Notes: generated by a model not told the origin, from the letters alone. DNA of 64,000 nt from Spirochaetota bacterium (GCA_022711355.1 JAKLFE010000002.1:62001-126000); one strand, 5' to 3'. Positions 39,468 to 47,919 are shown, counted from the stretch's first letter. Numbers and translations: made by a program.

Positions 39468-40880
39468 TCAGGGAAGCTCGACCTCGAAGCCGCCGGGGAT
39501 AGGCCTCGCCGGCTCCGCCGCCCCGGCCCGGCCGAGGTGCCGCAGCTCTCGCGCGAGGAGGGCGATCGTGATCGTCGCGGCGACGAGGTCGGCGAGGGGG
39601 AAGGCCCACCATATGCCGTCGATCCCGAGGAGGAGGGGGAGGAGGAGGACCAGGGGGATGAGGACGAGGAACTGCCGCGAGATGCCGAGGATCAGGGCCT
39701 GGGTCCGCTTCCCGATGGCCTGGAAGTAGGTCGAGCCGAGGATCTGGAGGGCGGCGAGGGGGATGAAGAGGGCCATCTTCCGGAGCACGCCGGCGGCCTT
39801 GGCGACGAGCCGGTCGTCGGTCGAGAAGAGGCCCATGGCGGCCTCGGGGAAGAGCATGAGGACCGCGTAGCAGGCGAAGGCGATCGCAAGCACCGTCAGG
39901 ACGGCGACCCTGATCGCGCCGCGGACCCGCGCGAAGTCGCGGGCCCCGTAGTTGTAGCCCACGATGGGCTGGAAGCCTTGGGCGATGCCGAGTATCGGGA
40001 ATATGACGAGGGTGTTGAGCTTGTGGGTCATCCCGTAGATCGAGATGGGCTCGTCCCCGCCCATCCGCCCGAGCCCGGTGTTCACCAGGAGGGCGAGGAG
40101 GCTCATGCCCGCGGATTGGATGAAGGCGGGCGTCCCGAGGAGGGCGCAGTCGGCGAGGATCCGCGGCCTGATCCGGAAGTCGGCGGGGCTCAAGCGCACA
40201 TGGGTCTTCTTGCCCAGGTAGAGCGAGAGGAGGTAGGCGCAGGAGGCGACCTGGCTGATCACGGTCGCGAGGGCCGCGCCCCAGACGCCCCAGCCGAAGC
40301 CGAGGATGAAGAGGGGGTCGAGGGCGCAGTTGAGGAGGGCGCCGATGAGCATGCCCGTCATCGAGGCCTTGGCGTTTCCCTCGGCGCGGACCAGGGCGCT
40401 CGCCGCCATGGAGGCCGCGAAGAAGAAGAAGCCCGGGGCGACCACGCCGAGGTACTCGCGGGCGTAGGGCATGACCTCCCCGCTGGCGCCGAAGAAGGCG
40501 AGGACCGGATCCATGAAGGCCATGAGGAGGAGGACGAGGGCGAGCGTGACGAGGCCGACGGCGGCGTAGGTCGTGCCGATGGTCCTGGCGGCCTCCTCCT
40601 CGCGCCGCTCGCCGAGCTTGCGGGAGACGATGGAGGCCGCCCCGACGCCGAGGCCCTGGGCCAGGGCGGAGACGATCATCTGGATCGGGAAGACGATGGT
40701 AAGGGCGGCGATGGCGAGGGGGCCGACGCCCTGGCCGACGAAGATGGTGTCCACGATGTTGTAAAGCGCGTTGACGAGCATGGCGATCGCGGCGGGGAGG
40801 CCCATCTTCAGGAGGAGGGGGAAGAGGGCCTCGCTGCCGAGGAAGGCGGTGCGGGAGCGGGTAGCGGTCGATGTATCCAT
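39468..40880 (-). CDS. MATE family efflux protein
   Basis: 470 residues, 12 predicted membrane helices in two similar halves. Typical segments are ALYNIVDTIFVGQGVGPLAIAALTI near the N-terminus and GIAQGFQPIVGYNYGARDFARV in the second half. MATE proteins export drugs or metabolites with sodium or proton exchange. It is divergent from a TetR regulator with a shared operator, so it is probably induced by its own substrates. The ATG directly follows a -10 element by six bases, with no Shine-Dalgarno. Confidence 0.93.
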   Translation of the reverse strand: MDTSTATRSRTAFLGSEALFPLLLKMGLPAAIAMLVNALYNIVDTIFVGQGVGPLAIAALTIVFPIQMIVSALAQGLGVGAASIVSRKLGERREEEAARTIGTTYAAVGLVTLALVLLLMAFMDPVLAFFGASGEVMPYAREYLGVVAPGFFFFAASMAASALVRAEGNAKASMTGMLIGALLNCALDPLFILGFGWGVWGAALATVISQVASCAYLLSLYLGKKTHVRLSPADFRIRPRILADCALLGTPAFIQSAGMSLLALLVNTGLGRMGGDEPISIYGMTHKLNTLVIFPILGIAQGFQPIVGYNYGARDFARVRGAIRVAVLTVLAIAFACYAVLMLFPEAAMGLFSTDDRLVAKAAGVLRKMALFIPLAALQILGSTYFQAIGKRTQALILGISRQFLVLIPLVLLLPLLLGIDGIWWAFPLADLVAATITIALLARELRHLGRAGAAEPARPIPGGFEVELP

Positions 40881-40886
40881 GAAGCG

Positions 40887-40949
40887 ATACTAGCAGGAAT
40901 GCCGCAATAGAAGCAAGTGCTTGCTTGCATGATGTATCCGTGGTATAGT
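40887..40949. promoter_or_regulatory. Symmetric divergent leaderless promoters with shared TetR operator
   Basis: The inverted repeat AGCAAG-TG-CTTGCT (40912-40925) holds both -35 hexamers: AAGCAA read as TTGCTT on the minus strand (40916-40911) and TTGCTT on the plus strand (40921-40926). Their -10 elements are TAGTAT (40892-40887, minus, 18-base spacer) and TATAGT (40944-40949, plus, 17-base spacer). Each -10 is exactly six bases from its ATG. A TetR dimer on the repeat would block both. Confidence 0.8.
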
Positions 40950-40955
40950 ACGCCC

Positions 40956-41531
40956 ATGTCGTCGGATGAGACGCGCGAGCGGATCCTCGCCGCCGCCCTC
41001 GATCTCTTCTCGAGATCGGGCTTCGCCGCCGTGGGGACCCGGGCCATAGCCCAGGCGGCGGGAGTGAACGAGGTGACCCTCTTCAGGATCTTCGGCTCGA
41101 AGCGGGAGCTGTATATCGAGGTGTTCCGGCGCTTCAGGCTCTCCCCGAGCGAGATATCCCTGCCCACGGCCTTCGGCGGCGACCTCGGCGCCGAGCTCGC
41201 CGCGGTCGGGGCAGGCATGGCCGCGCTGTTCCGGCACAACGGCAAGATCCTCCGCATGAGCATGAAGGACATGGAGCTCTTCCCGGAGATCAAGGCCGAG
41301 CTCCATGCCCAGCCCGCCAAGCTCACGGAGAGCATCGCCGGCTACTTCGCCGGGGTGAGCGAGGCGCTTCCCCTCGCCGCGCCGCCCAAGCGCCTGGCAA
41401 AGACCTTCGTCTCGGCCGTGATGGGGGCCACCCTCCACCTCCAGCGAGTCGCCCCGGAAGAGGCCATCGAGGAGTTCCTCGATGGCTTCTGCCCGGTCTT
41501 CGCGAGGGGCATGGTCGCGATTCCGGGTTGA
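40956..41531 (+). CDS. TetR family transcriptional regulator
   Basis: 191 residues from ATG 40956. The N-terminal helix-turn-helix reads TRERILAAALDLFSRSGF and TRAIAQAAGVNEVTLFRIFGSKREL (residues 5-50), the standard TetR pattern. The ligand-binding domain is divergent, as usual. A longer reading from 40917 would run through the operator and -10 and is rejected. It very likely represses itself and the divergent MATE exporter. Confidence 0.92.
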   Translation: MSSDETRERILAAALDLFSRSGFAAVGTRAIAQAAGVNEVTLFRIFGSKRELYIEVFRRFRLSPSEISLPTAFGGDLGAELAAVGAGMAALFRHNGKILRMSMKDMELFPEIKAELHAQPAKLTESIAGYFAGVSEALPLAAPPKRLAKTFVSAVMGATLHLQRVAPEEAIEEFLDGFCPVFARGMVAIPG

Positions 41532-41556
41532 TGGGACGGGGCCGAGCCGTTATCTT
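41528..41556 (+). promoter_or_regulatory. Predicted promoter of the antiporter gene
   Basis: -35 TTGATG (41528-41533), 17-base spacer, -10 TATCTT (41551-41556). The -35 overlaps the tetR stop codon. Confidence 0.5.
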
Positions 41557-41614
41557 TCCGGGAGGGAGGATTCCGTCCGCGCCGCCCTCCCCATCCTGAA
41601 CGCCGAGGCCGCCC

Positions 41615-43102
41615 GTGATCTTCCTCTTCGCGGCGATGATCGTCGCAGCCGTGTTCTCCACCAAGCTCAGCTCCCGCTTCGGGGTACCCGTCCTCATCGC
41701 CTTCATCGGCCTCGGGATCCTCGTGGGCAGCGACGTCCTCAACTTCTTCTACTTCGACGACGCCCTCCTGACCAAGCGGCTCGCGGACGGCCTCCTGGTC
41801 TTCATCATCTTCGTGGGGGGCTTCCAGACCAAGCGCTCGGCCCTCCGCTCCGTGGCCAAGCCGGCCCTCGGCCTCGCTACGGTCGGGGTCCTCGCGACGG
41901 CCGGCCTCCTCGGCCTCCTCGTCCATTTCGTCGGGCATTACTCCCTCGCCCAATCGCTCATGATCGCCTCGATCATCTCCTCGACGGACGCCGCGGCCGT
42001 CATGCTCATCACCCGCCAGAACCCGATACGGGAACGGGTGGCCGCGACCCTCGACGTCGAGTCCGCGGCCAACGACCCCATGGCCATCCTCCTCACCCTC
42101 GCCTGCGTCCAGCTCGCCGCGGGCTCCGGGCGGAGCCCGGCCCTCCTCGGGCTCGAGCTCGTCTGGCAGCTCGGCGGCGGGGTCCTCGTCGGCTACGCGG
42201 TGAGCCGGGCGAGCGTCTTCCTCTTCGACCGCCTCGAGTCGGAGAACCGGGGCTACTACTACGTCCTCGTCATCGGCGTCATCCTCCTCGCCTACGGCCT
42301 CGCCTCGATAGCGCGGGCCAACGGCATCATCGCCGTCTTCTTCATGGGCTACTGGCTCGGAAACGCCGAGTTCGTGGGCAAGCGCGGCGTGAGCAACTTC
42401 CTCGAGGGCATCTCGGCCTTCTCGAACCTGAGCCTCTTCCTCATGCTCGGCCTCCTGGCCTTCCCCAGCCGCTTCCCCTCGGTGTGGCGGGAAGGCCTCG
42501 CCATCGCCTGCCTCCTGATATTCATCGTCCGGCCCCTCGTCGTCCTCGCCTGCGCCATGCCTTTCAAGTACGAGGCGCGGGAGCTCGCCCTGATCGCCTG
42601 GGGAGGGATCAAGGGGGCGGTGCCCATCGTCCTGGCCACCTACCCCGCGGCCTACGGCCTGGATCCCGAGGGAGAGATCTTCAACATCATTTTCTTCGCG
42701 GTCCTCCTCTCCTGCCTCGTCCAGGGGCTCAGCATGGGCCCCCTGGCGCGGCGCCTCGGCCTGACCCTGCCGGCCAAGCCCCACTCGCCCCATTCGGTGG
42801 AGCTCCACAGCCTCCGCAAGAGCGACATCGATATGTTCGAGCTCCGCGTCGAGGCGGGCTCTATCGCCGACGGCCTGCGGATCCGGGACCTCGTCCTCCC
42901 CGCGGACCTCCTCATCAGCTCGATCGTCCGCGACAAGAAGATCGTGCCGCCCCGAGGCGCCACGATCCTCCGCGCGCAAGACCTCCTGTTCATCCTCGCC
43001 CCGGCCGCCAAGATCGAGGAGGTCTCGGCCTCGCTCAACGCGCGCCGGGCCGATCTCGATCCCGAGCAGGAGCGCGAGCGGGAGATCGAGGAGCGGCGCT
43101 AG
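41615..43102 (+). CDS. CPA1 cation/proton antiporter (NhaP2/CvrA type)
   Basis: 495 residues, GTG start. About 12 membrane helices (1-385), with the ion-binding SIISSTDAAAVMLI and DVESAANDPMAI segments carrying the Asp pair of CPA1 exchangers. The C-terminal part (about 400-480, FELRVEAGSIADGLRIRDL) is a TrkA-C/RCK-C domain as in potassium/proton antiporters NhaP2 and YcgO. It exchanges K+ or Na+ for protons at the inner membrane. The Shine-Dalgarno is weak (GAGG). Confidence 0.9.
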   Translation: MIFLFAAMIVAAVFSTKLSSRFGVPVLIAFIGLGILVGSDVLNFFYFDDALLTKRLADGLLVFIIFVGGFQTKRSALRSVAKPALGLATVGVLATAGLLGLLVHFVGHYSLAQSLMIASIISSTDAAAVMLITRQNPIRERVAATLDVESAANDPMAILLTLACVQLAAGSGRSPALLGLELVWQLGGGVLVGYAVSRASVFLFDRLESENRGYYYVLVIGVILLAYGLASIARANGIIAVFFMGYWLGNAEFVGKRGVSNFLEGISAFSNLSLFLMLGLLAFPSRFPSVWREGLAIACLLIFIVRPLVVLACAMPFKYEARELALIAWGGIKGAVPIVLATYPAAYGLDPEGEIFNIIFFAVLLSCLVQGLSMGPLARRLGLTLPAKPHSPHSVELHSLRKSDIDMFELRVEAGSIADGLRIRDLVLPADLLISSIVRDKKIVPPRGATILRAQDLLFILAPAAKIEEVSASLNARRADLDPEQEREREIEERR

Positions 43103-43176
43103 GAGGGGTCCGCCAGGGAGCCGGCGCGGGTACGGCCGAGCGCGGCCAAGGCCCTTACTTCCGCGACGAATACCGC

Positions 43177-43205
43177 TTGCCAAGCGTCCTTCTCCGGTGT
43201 ATAAA
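43177..43205 (+). promoter_or_regulatory. Promoter of the rubrerythrin-perR operon
   Basis: -35 TTGCCA (43177-43182), 17-base spacer, -10 TATAAA (43200-43205). The predicted start falls inside the operator that follows. Confidence 0.75.
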
Positions 43206-43207
43206 GA

Positions 43208-43222
43208 TTGTACCAAGTACAA
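43208..43222. promoter_or_regulatory. Candidate PerR/Fur operator
   Basis: TTGTACCAAGTACAA is an inverted repeat of six bases either side of CAA, placed at the transcription start of the rubrerythrin gene. The Fur/PerR-family gene two places downstream is the natural candidate for its regulator. Confidence 0.7.
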
Positions 43223-43248
43223 ACTTGAAATAAACTCAAGGAGACCCC

Positions 43249-43797
43249 ATGAAAACCTTCGTCTGCTCGGTCTGCGGCTACGTCTACGTCGGCGACGAGC
43301 CTCCCCTCCAGTGCCCCCAGTGCAAGGCGCCCCGCGAGAAGTTCGTCGAGAAGAAGCTCGATGCCCAGGCTCCCTTCGCGGACGAGCACAAGATCGGCGT
43401 CGCCCAGGGCCTGGATCCCCAGGTGGTCCAGGGCCTCCGCGACAACTTCTACGGCGAGTGCAGCGAGGTGGGCATGTACCTCGCGATGAGCCGCCAGGCC
43501 GAGCGCGAGGGCTACCCCGAGGTGGCCGAGGCCTACCGCCGCTACGCCTTCGAGGAGGCCGACCACGCCTCCCGCTTCGCCGAGCTCCTCGGCGAGGTGG
43601 TCTATCCCGACACGAGGAAGAACCTCGGTCTCAGGGCCGAGGCCGAGTTCGGCGCCTGCGAGGGCAAGCTCATGCTCGCCAAGCGGGCCAAGGAGCTCGG
43701 CTACGACGCCATCCACGACACGGTCCACGAGATGTGCAAGGACGAGGCCCGGCACGGCGCCGGCTTCCGGGGCCTGCTCGCGCGCTACTTCAAGTAA
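43249..43797 (+). CDS. Reverse rubrerythrin (NADH/rubredoxin peroxidase)
   Basis: 182 residues. A rubredoxin domain comes first ([20 protein letters not shown], residues 6-25, two C-x2-C pairs), followed by a four-helix diiron domain (about 50-180) with [26 protein letters not shown] and MCKDEARHG supplying Glu and His ligands. The rubredoxin-first order marks reverse rubrerythrins, which reduce hydrogen peroxide in anaerobes. AAGGAG precedes the ATG. Regulated by the palindrome just upstream, probably by the PerR-like product of the next gene. Confidence 0.93.
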   Translation: MKTFVCSVCGYVYVGDEPPLQCPQCKAPREKFVEKKLDAQAPFADEHKIGVAQGLDPQVVQGLRDNFYGECSEVGMYLAMSRQAEREGYPEVAEAYRRYAFEEADHASRFAELLGEVVYPDTRKNLGLRAEAEFGACEGKLMLAKRAKELGYDAIHDTVHEMCKDEARHGAGFRGLLARYFK

Positions 43798-43862
43798 GCC
43801 CGGCCGCCCCGTGCCGCGGCCCCTCGAAGGGGCGGCGCGGGGCGCTGTATCATGGGAGGACG

Positions 43863-44273
43863 ATGAAGCACACGGCCGAGTTCCTGCGCGAGCGGGGCAT
43901 CCAGCCCTCGCAGCAGCGGATAGCCATCTACGAGGCCCTCGCCTCGACCAAGGCCCACCCCTCGGCGGACCTCATCCACGGCGCCCTCGCGCCCGGCATG
44001 CCCACCCTCTCCCGCACGACCGTCTACTCGACCCTCGAGCTCCTCGTCGAGCGGGGCCTGGCCCAGAGGCTCGCCCTCACGGGCAGCGAGCTCCGCTACG
44101 ACGCCGACGTCTCGCCCCACCTCCATTTCCGCTGCCGCGCCTGCGGCTCCGTCTCCGACCTGCCCGGCCAGGCCCCTTCCCCGCCCGAGCTTCCCGCGGG
44201 CTACCTCGCGGAGCGGGTCCAGCTCTACGCCGAGGGGCTCTGCCCCGCCTGCTCGGCCGGGCTTCGCTCCTAG
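43863..44273 (+). CDS. Fur family regulator (PerR-like)
   Basis: 136 residues from an ATG with GGGAGG upstream. The winged helix (LRERGIQPSQQRIAIYEALAS ... SRTTVYSTLELLVERGLAQ) and the dimerisation part with HLHFRCRACGSVSDL and a second C-x2-C (CPAC) for structural zinc are present. The link with rubrerythrin favours a peroxide sensor over an iron regulator. Its stop codon overlaps that of the convergent QueG-like gene. Confidence 0.9.
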   Translation: MKHTAEFLRERGIQPSQQRIAIYEALASTKAHPSADLIHGALAPGMPTLSRTTVYSTLELLVERGLAQRLALTGSELRYDADVSPHLHFRCRACGSVSDLPGQAPSPPELPAGYLAERVQLYAEGLCPACSAGLRS

Positions 44274-45235
44274 TCGGCTCCCCCGTCGCTCCCCGACCGC
44301 GCGGCCCCCAGCCCCCGCAGCCGCTCCGCCTCGATGAAGGCCGCGAGATTCCTCCGCATGACCGGCCGCTCGGCCGCGAGGCTTTCCTCGTCCTCCTCCG
44401 AGAGGAGCCGCGCCAGGACCGCGTCCGAGGCCGGGTCGGCCGCCCCTCGGAGGAGGGAGGCGAGCTCCGCCTCGCCGAAGGGGCCGTGCCGGAGCCGCCG
44501 CTCCCGGAAGGGGGCGTCCTCGGGGCAGGCCTCCTGGCAGCGCGCGCAGCCCTTGAGGGCGTTGTGCGACGCGGGATCGAGCCAGGCGGGGAACTCGCCC
44601 TCGATCTCGTTGTAGAGGGGGAGGCAGCGGGCGGCGTCGATGCCGCCGAGGACGGGGGGGATGGCCCCGGTCGGACAGGCCCGGGCGCAGGCCTCGCAGG
44701 AGGAGCAGCGCTTCAGGAAGGCAGGGCCCGGGGGCGGGGGGAGGCTCCGGCCCGCGAGGCCGGCCCAGAAGGCCGCGAGGTTCGCCGAGCTGCCCATGCC
44801 CTCGACGTAGATGATGGTGTTCCGGCCGTAGCGCCCGAGGCCGGACCAGGCCGCGAGGGTCTTCAGGGGGAGGGCCGAGGCGAGCTCGACCCGGCAGCCG
44901 AGCTCACGGGCGAGGGCGGCGCGGATCGCCTCGCGCGAGGCGGGCCAGGGAATGTAGTTCGGGGGCTGGAGGAGGCGGAGCTCCCCGCCGGGCAGGGAGA
45001 ACTCCACCACGCGCCCGGGCGAGAAGAGGGCGGCTATGACGAGGGCCCCGGCCCATTCAAGGCCGGCCGGCCTCGCGGCGCGGAAGCCCTCGATGTAGCC
45101 TCGGAAGACGGGGTGCCGGCTGAGCCCGGGCGAGGCCGCTCGCGCGCTCCAGGCCTCGTCGATGGCGCCGAGATGCTCCGCGCCGATCAGCTCGTAGCGC
45201 AGCTCCGAACCCGAGACCTCGATGCGCGCGGCCAT
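44270..45235 (-). CDS. QueG-like 4Fe-4S double-cluster protein
   Basis: 321 residues from ATG 45235, which has a consensus AGGAGGT; a longer frame upstream is ignored. Two 4Fe-4S motifs: CSSCEACARACPTGA and CARCQEACPED. The segment LAAWSGLGRYGRNTIIYVEGMGS matches the conserved loop of epoxyqueuosine reductase relatives. True QueG uses cobalamin to reduce epoxyqueuosine in tRNA, but this protein is a divergent relative with a different N-terminal half, so a QueG function is not claimed. It is 14 bases downstream of a MarR gene and probably under its control. Confidence 0.75.
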   Translation of the reverse strand: MAARIEVSGSELRYELIGAEHLGAIDEAWSARAASPGLSRHPVFRGYIEGFRAARPAGLEWAGALVIAALFSPGRVVEFSLPGGELRLLQPPNYIPWPASREAIRAALARELGCRVELASALPLKTLAAWSGLGRYGRNTIIYVEGMGSSANLAAFWAGLAGRSLPPPPGPAFLKRCSSCEACARACPTGAIPPVLGGIDAARCLPLYNEIEGEFPAWLDPASHNALKGCARCQEACPEDAPFRERRLRHGPFGEAELASLLRGAADPASDAVLARLLSEEDEESLAAERPVMRRNLAAFIEAERLRGLGAARSGSDGGAD

Positions 45236-45249
45236 GGCGGACCTCCTTG

Positions 45250-45687
45250 CTAGGCTTCTTCCCGCAGCGAGCCGAGCATCCTCTCGAGGAGGCGGAGGAG
45301 GGTCTGCTTCTCGTCCTCGCCGAAGCCCCGCCAAGCCCGCTGTATGAGGAGCCTCGATATCGCCGTGAAATCCCCCTCGATATCGTAGGCCTTGGGGCGG
45401 AGCTCGAGGACCACGCCCCTGCTGTCCTCGGGGTCGGGAACCCGGCGCAGGTAGCCCTGCTTCTCGAGCTTGTTGGCCATCTCGGTGAGCGTGGATTTCT
45501 TGCGGCCGCTCGAGCGGAGCAGCTCCTTCATGCCGGCCCTTCCCCGCCGCCCGTAGAGCGAGGCGAGGAGGGCGCCGTGCGAGGGCTTGAGGTCGCGGAT
45601 GCCCCTGGCCCGGAGCTCGCGCTCGATGAGCTCGACGCCCTGGTAGCGGATCGCGCTGACGAGGGCTATGACGCTGTCGCTCCTCAT
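45250..45687 (-). CDS. MarR family transcriptional regulator
   Basis: 145 residues from ATG 45687, chosen because a consensus -10 TATAAT lies six bases upstream; a TTG at 45705 would lie inside the operator. Winged helix: GMKELLRSSGRKKSTLTEMANKLEKQGYLRRVPDPEDSR-type recognition helix and wing (about 52-92). MarR proteins respond to small ligands or oxidants. It probably controls itself and the QueG-like iron-sulfur protein. Confidence 0.92.
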   Translation of the reverse strand: MRSDSVIALVSAIRYQGVELIERELRARGIRDLKPSHGALLASLYGRRGRAGMKELLRSSGRKKSTLTEMANKLEKQGYLRRVPDPEDSRGVVLELRPKAYDIEGDFTAISRLLIQRAWRGFGEDEKQTLLRLLERMLGSLREEA

Positions 45688-45693
45688 GGGGTC

Positions 45694-45713
45694 ATTATAG
45701 TTCAAAATTGAAC
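45694..45713 (-). promoter_or_regulatory. Leaderless promoter and MarR operator
   Basis: On the minus strand -10 TATAAT (45699-45694) is a full consensus match, six bases before the ATG. Immediately upstream is GTTCAA-N2-TTGAAC (45713-45700), an inverted repeat in the -10/-35 spacer that is a natural MarR site. Confidence 0.75.
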
Positions 45714-45754
45714 AAAAGTCGAGCTGTTTCGCACGGCGGCGGGATCGGGCGGGC

Positions 45755-46486
45755 CTAGAGGAGTAGCCTAATGCCGCCTAACGCGGCGAGGGCGCGGGCG
45801 GCGGCGTCGAAGGCCTTCTGCGGCAGCTTGCGGAACAGGTACAGCCCGACGAGCTCCCCGGCGAGGAGGGCGGGCAGGAGGCAGAGGTCGGCCAGCAGGG
45901 AATCCGGGCCGATGAGGCCTAAGCCCAGGCTGAAGGGCCATTTCACGAGGTTGACGACGAGGAAGAACCAGGCCTGGGTCCCGATGAAGTCCTCCTTGGA
46001 CAGGCCCATCGCGAGGAGGTAGAGGGCCATGAGGGGGCCGGCCGCGTTCGCCATCATGGTGCAGAAGCCCGCGAGGATCCCCGCCGCGGCGGCGGCCGCT
46101 GGCTGGCCGGGGGGGATCGAGAAGCCCTTGGCCTTGCGGTAGAGGTCGAGGGCGAGGAGGCCGAGGATGAGGCCGCCCAGGATCCGGCGGAAGGCCTCGT
46201 CGGAGACGCGGCCCAGGGCGAGGGCCCCCGCGACGATGCCGAGCAAGGTCCAGGGCAGGAGGCGGCGGAGGATGGGCCAGCGGGCGCGCCGCGATAGGAG
46301 GATGACGGCGCCGAGGTCCCCCGCGCTGAGCAGGGGGAGGATGAAGCCCGTCGCCGCCTTTGCCGGGAGGGCGAGGGTCGCGAGGAGGGTGGAGAGCATG
46401 CCCAGGCCGGGCATGCCGGTCTTGGAGATGCCCGCGACGAGGGCCGCGCCGCCCAGGGCGGCCCATCCGGCGAGGTCGAAGCCCAT
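45755..46486 (-). CDS. TauE/SafE (TSUP) family permease
   Basis: 243 residues, about eight membrane helices in two halves. N-terminal ALVAGISKTGMPGLGMLSTLLA and the second-half AGFCTMMANAAGPLMALYLL are the TSUP repeat signatures. The family exports sulfite, sulfoacetate or related anions; the substrate is unknown. It starts 21 bases after methylglyoxal synthase with GGAAGG upstream and is probably in the same operon. Confidence 0.88.
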   Translation of the reverse strand: MGFDLAGWAALGGAALVAGISKTGMPGLGMLSTLLATLALPAKAATGFILPLLSAGDLGAVILLSRRARWPILRRLLPWTLLGIVAGALALGRVSDEAFRRILGGLILGLLALDLYRKAKGFSIPPGQPAAAAAAGILAGFCTMMANAAGPLMALYLLAMGLSKEDFIGTQAWFFLVVNLVKWPFSLGLGLIGPDSLLADLCLLPALLAGELVGLYLFRKLPQKAFDAAARALAALGGIRLLL

Positions 46487-46507
46487 GCGCCACCTTCCCG
46501 CGCCGGC

Positions 46508-46978
46508 CTAGCGGGGGATCGAGCGGGCGAGGTAGCTCGAGTAGTCCTCGACCCGCTGGTGGTACTCGCGGCCGAGGAGCTCGCTCGAGATGACGAAGTC
46601 CGCGCTCGAGCGGTTGCAGGCCATCGGGATGTTGTACAGGACGGCGATGCGGAGGAGGGCCTTCACGTCAACGTCGTGGGGCTGGGGCGACATCGGGTCC
46701 CAGAAGAAGATCACGATGTCGACCTCGCCCTCAGCGATGAGGGCCCCGAGCTGCTGGTCCCCGCCCAGTGGGCCCGACTTCAGGCGCCTGACCTGGAAGC
46801 CCTGCGGCAGCTTTGCCTCGGCCTTTGCCCGGATCGTCTCCTCGACCATCTTGCCCGTGGTCCCCGTGCAGACGAGCTCGTGGCCCATGAGGGTGCCCCA
46901 GTTGTACTGGACCCACTCGGCCAGGTCCCGCTTCTTGTTGTCGTGCGCTACGAGGGCGATGCGCTTGCGCTTTTCCAT
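46508..46978 (-). CDS. mgsA: Methylglyoxal synthase
   Basis: 156 residues from the ATG of MEKRKRIALVAHD with GGAGG upstream. The enzyme turns dihydroxyacetone phosphate into methylglyoxal and phosphate, a bypass used when sugar phosphates accumulate. The conserved HD in ALVAHDNKK, GPLGGDQQLGA with the catalytic Asp, and FFWDPMSPQPHDVDVKALLR are all present. Promoter TTCACC-17-TATAGT (47029-47001, minus strand) overlaps the -35 of the divergent acetyltransferase. Confidence 0.96.
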   Translation of the reverse strand: MEKRKRIALVAHDNKKRDLAEWVQYNWGTLMGHELVCTGTTGKMVEETIRAKAEAKLPQGFQVRRLKSGPLGGDQQLGALIAEGEVDIVIFFWDPMSPQPHDVDVKALLRIAVLYNIPMACNRSSADFVISSELLGREYHQRVEDYSSYLARSIPR

Positions 46979-47000
46979 GGCTTGCCTCCGGGATGCCAAG

Positions 47001-47051
47001 ACTATAGCGCCGGGCCGCTCCTTGGTGAATCCGTCGGCGCCGGTGTAGGAT
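47001..47051. promoter_or_regulatory. Overlapping divergent promoters of mgsA and the GNAT gene
   Basis: Minus strand: -35 TTCACC (47029-47024), -10 TATAGT (47006-47001), 17-base spacer, for mgsA. Plus strand: -35 TTGGTG (47022-47027), -10 TAGGAT (47046-47051), 18-base spacer, seven bases from the GNAT start codon. The two -35 elements occupy nearly the same bases, so the promoters may compete. Confidence 0.65.
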
Positions 47052-47058
47052 CGGGGGC

Positions 47059-47919
47059 ATGGACATCCGCAGCCTCGAGGGCGAGCCGCCCCAACGGATC
47101 TACGAAGCCTTCATGGAGGCCTTCGCCGACTACCAGGTCCCGGTCGCCTGGAGCCGGGAGGACTTCGAGGCGAACAAGGCGCGCCGGGGCTTCGAGGCCT
47201 CGATCTCGGTCGGGGCTTACGAGGACGGGCGCCTCGTAGGCTTCTCGCTGAACGGGCGGGGGAGCTGGGGAGGGGCGCCGACGGCCTACGACCTTGGCAC
47301 GGGCGTGGCGCCCGCGGCCCGGGGCTCGGGCCTGGCGGGCCGCCTCGCCGAGGCCGCGAAGGAGCTCCTGCCCCGGGCGGGGATCCGCCGCTACCTCCTC
47401 GAGGTCCTGCGGGACAACGCGCCCGCGATCAGGACCTACGAGCGGGCCGGGTTTCGCGTAACGCGCCTTTTCGAGTGCCCCGGCGGGACCTTCATCCCCC
47501 CGGGCGGGGCGGCGGCGACGCCTGGCCTCTCGATCGAGGAGCTCTCCTCCTTCCCCGCGGCCGAGGCCGCCGCGATACGCGACTGGGAGCCTTCCTGGCA
47601 GAACTCCGACGAGGCGATCGCCCGGATGCCCGGCCCCCTGGTCCTCCTGGGCGCGAGGGAGGGAGCGCGGCTCGCGGGCTTCCTGGTCGCCCAGCCGAGC
47701 GGGACGATCTGGCAGCTCGCGGTGGCCCGGGAGGCGCGGCGCCGGGGCCTCGGCTCGGCCCTCCTCGCCGCCCTGGCCGCGCGCTCGGGAGGCGCCCTCC
47801 GCTACGTCAACGTCCAGGCGGACGACGCGGCCAGCCTGGGCCTCCTCGCCCGGTGCGGGGCGGCCCAGGGGCCGGGCCAGTACGAGATGCTGCTCGAGCT
47901 CTCGGCCGCGCGCCCCTAG
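47059..47919 (+). CDS. Tandem GNAT acetyltransferase
   Basis: 286 residues with two GNAT folds. The first (1-145) has VAPAARGSGLAGRLAEAAKELL as its acetyl-CoA loop, and the second (about 150-286) has VAREARRRGLGSALLAALAA. The region NAPAIRTYERAGFRVTRLF is the usual beta-bulge end of the first domain. Substrate unknown. It appears to be leaderless (-10 seven bases before the ATG). Its 3' end overlaps the convergent peptidase gene by 4 bases. Confidence 0.85.
   Translation: MDIRSLEGEPPQRIYEAFMEAFADYQVPVAWSREDFEANKARRGFEASISVGAYEDGRLVGFSLNGRGSWGGAPTAYDLGTGVAPAARGSGLAGRLAEAAKELLPRAGIRRYLLEVLRDNAPAIRTYERAGFRVTRLFECPGGTFIPPGGAAATPGLSIEELSSFPAAEAAAIRDWEPSWQNSDEAIARMPGPLVLLGAREGARLAGFLVAQPSGTIWQLAVAREARRRGLGSALLAALAARSGGALRYVNVQADDAASLGLLARCGAAQGPGQYEMLLELSAARP

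Noticed and set aside
40917-40955. Longer TetR start at the first ATG
   Set aside because: The 13 extra residues would be encoded by the operator and -10 region, and the helix-turn-helix starts normally after ATG 40956.
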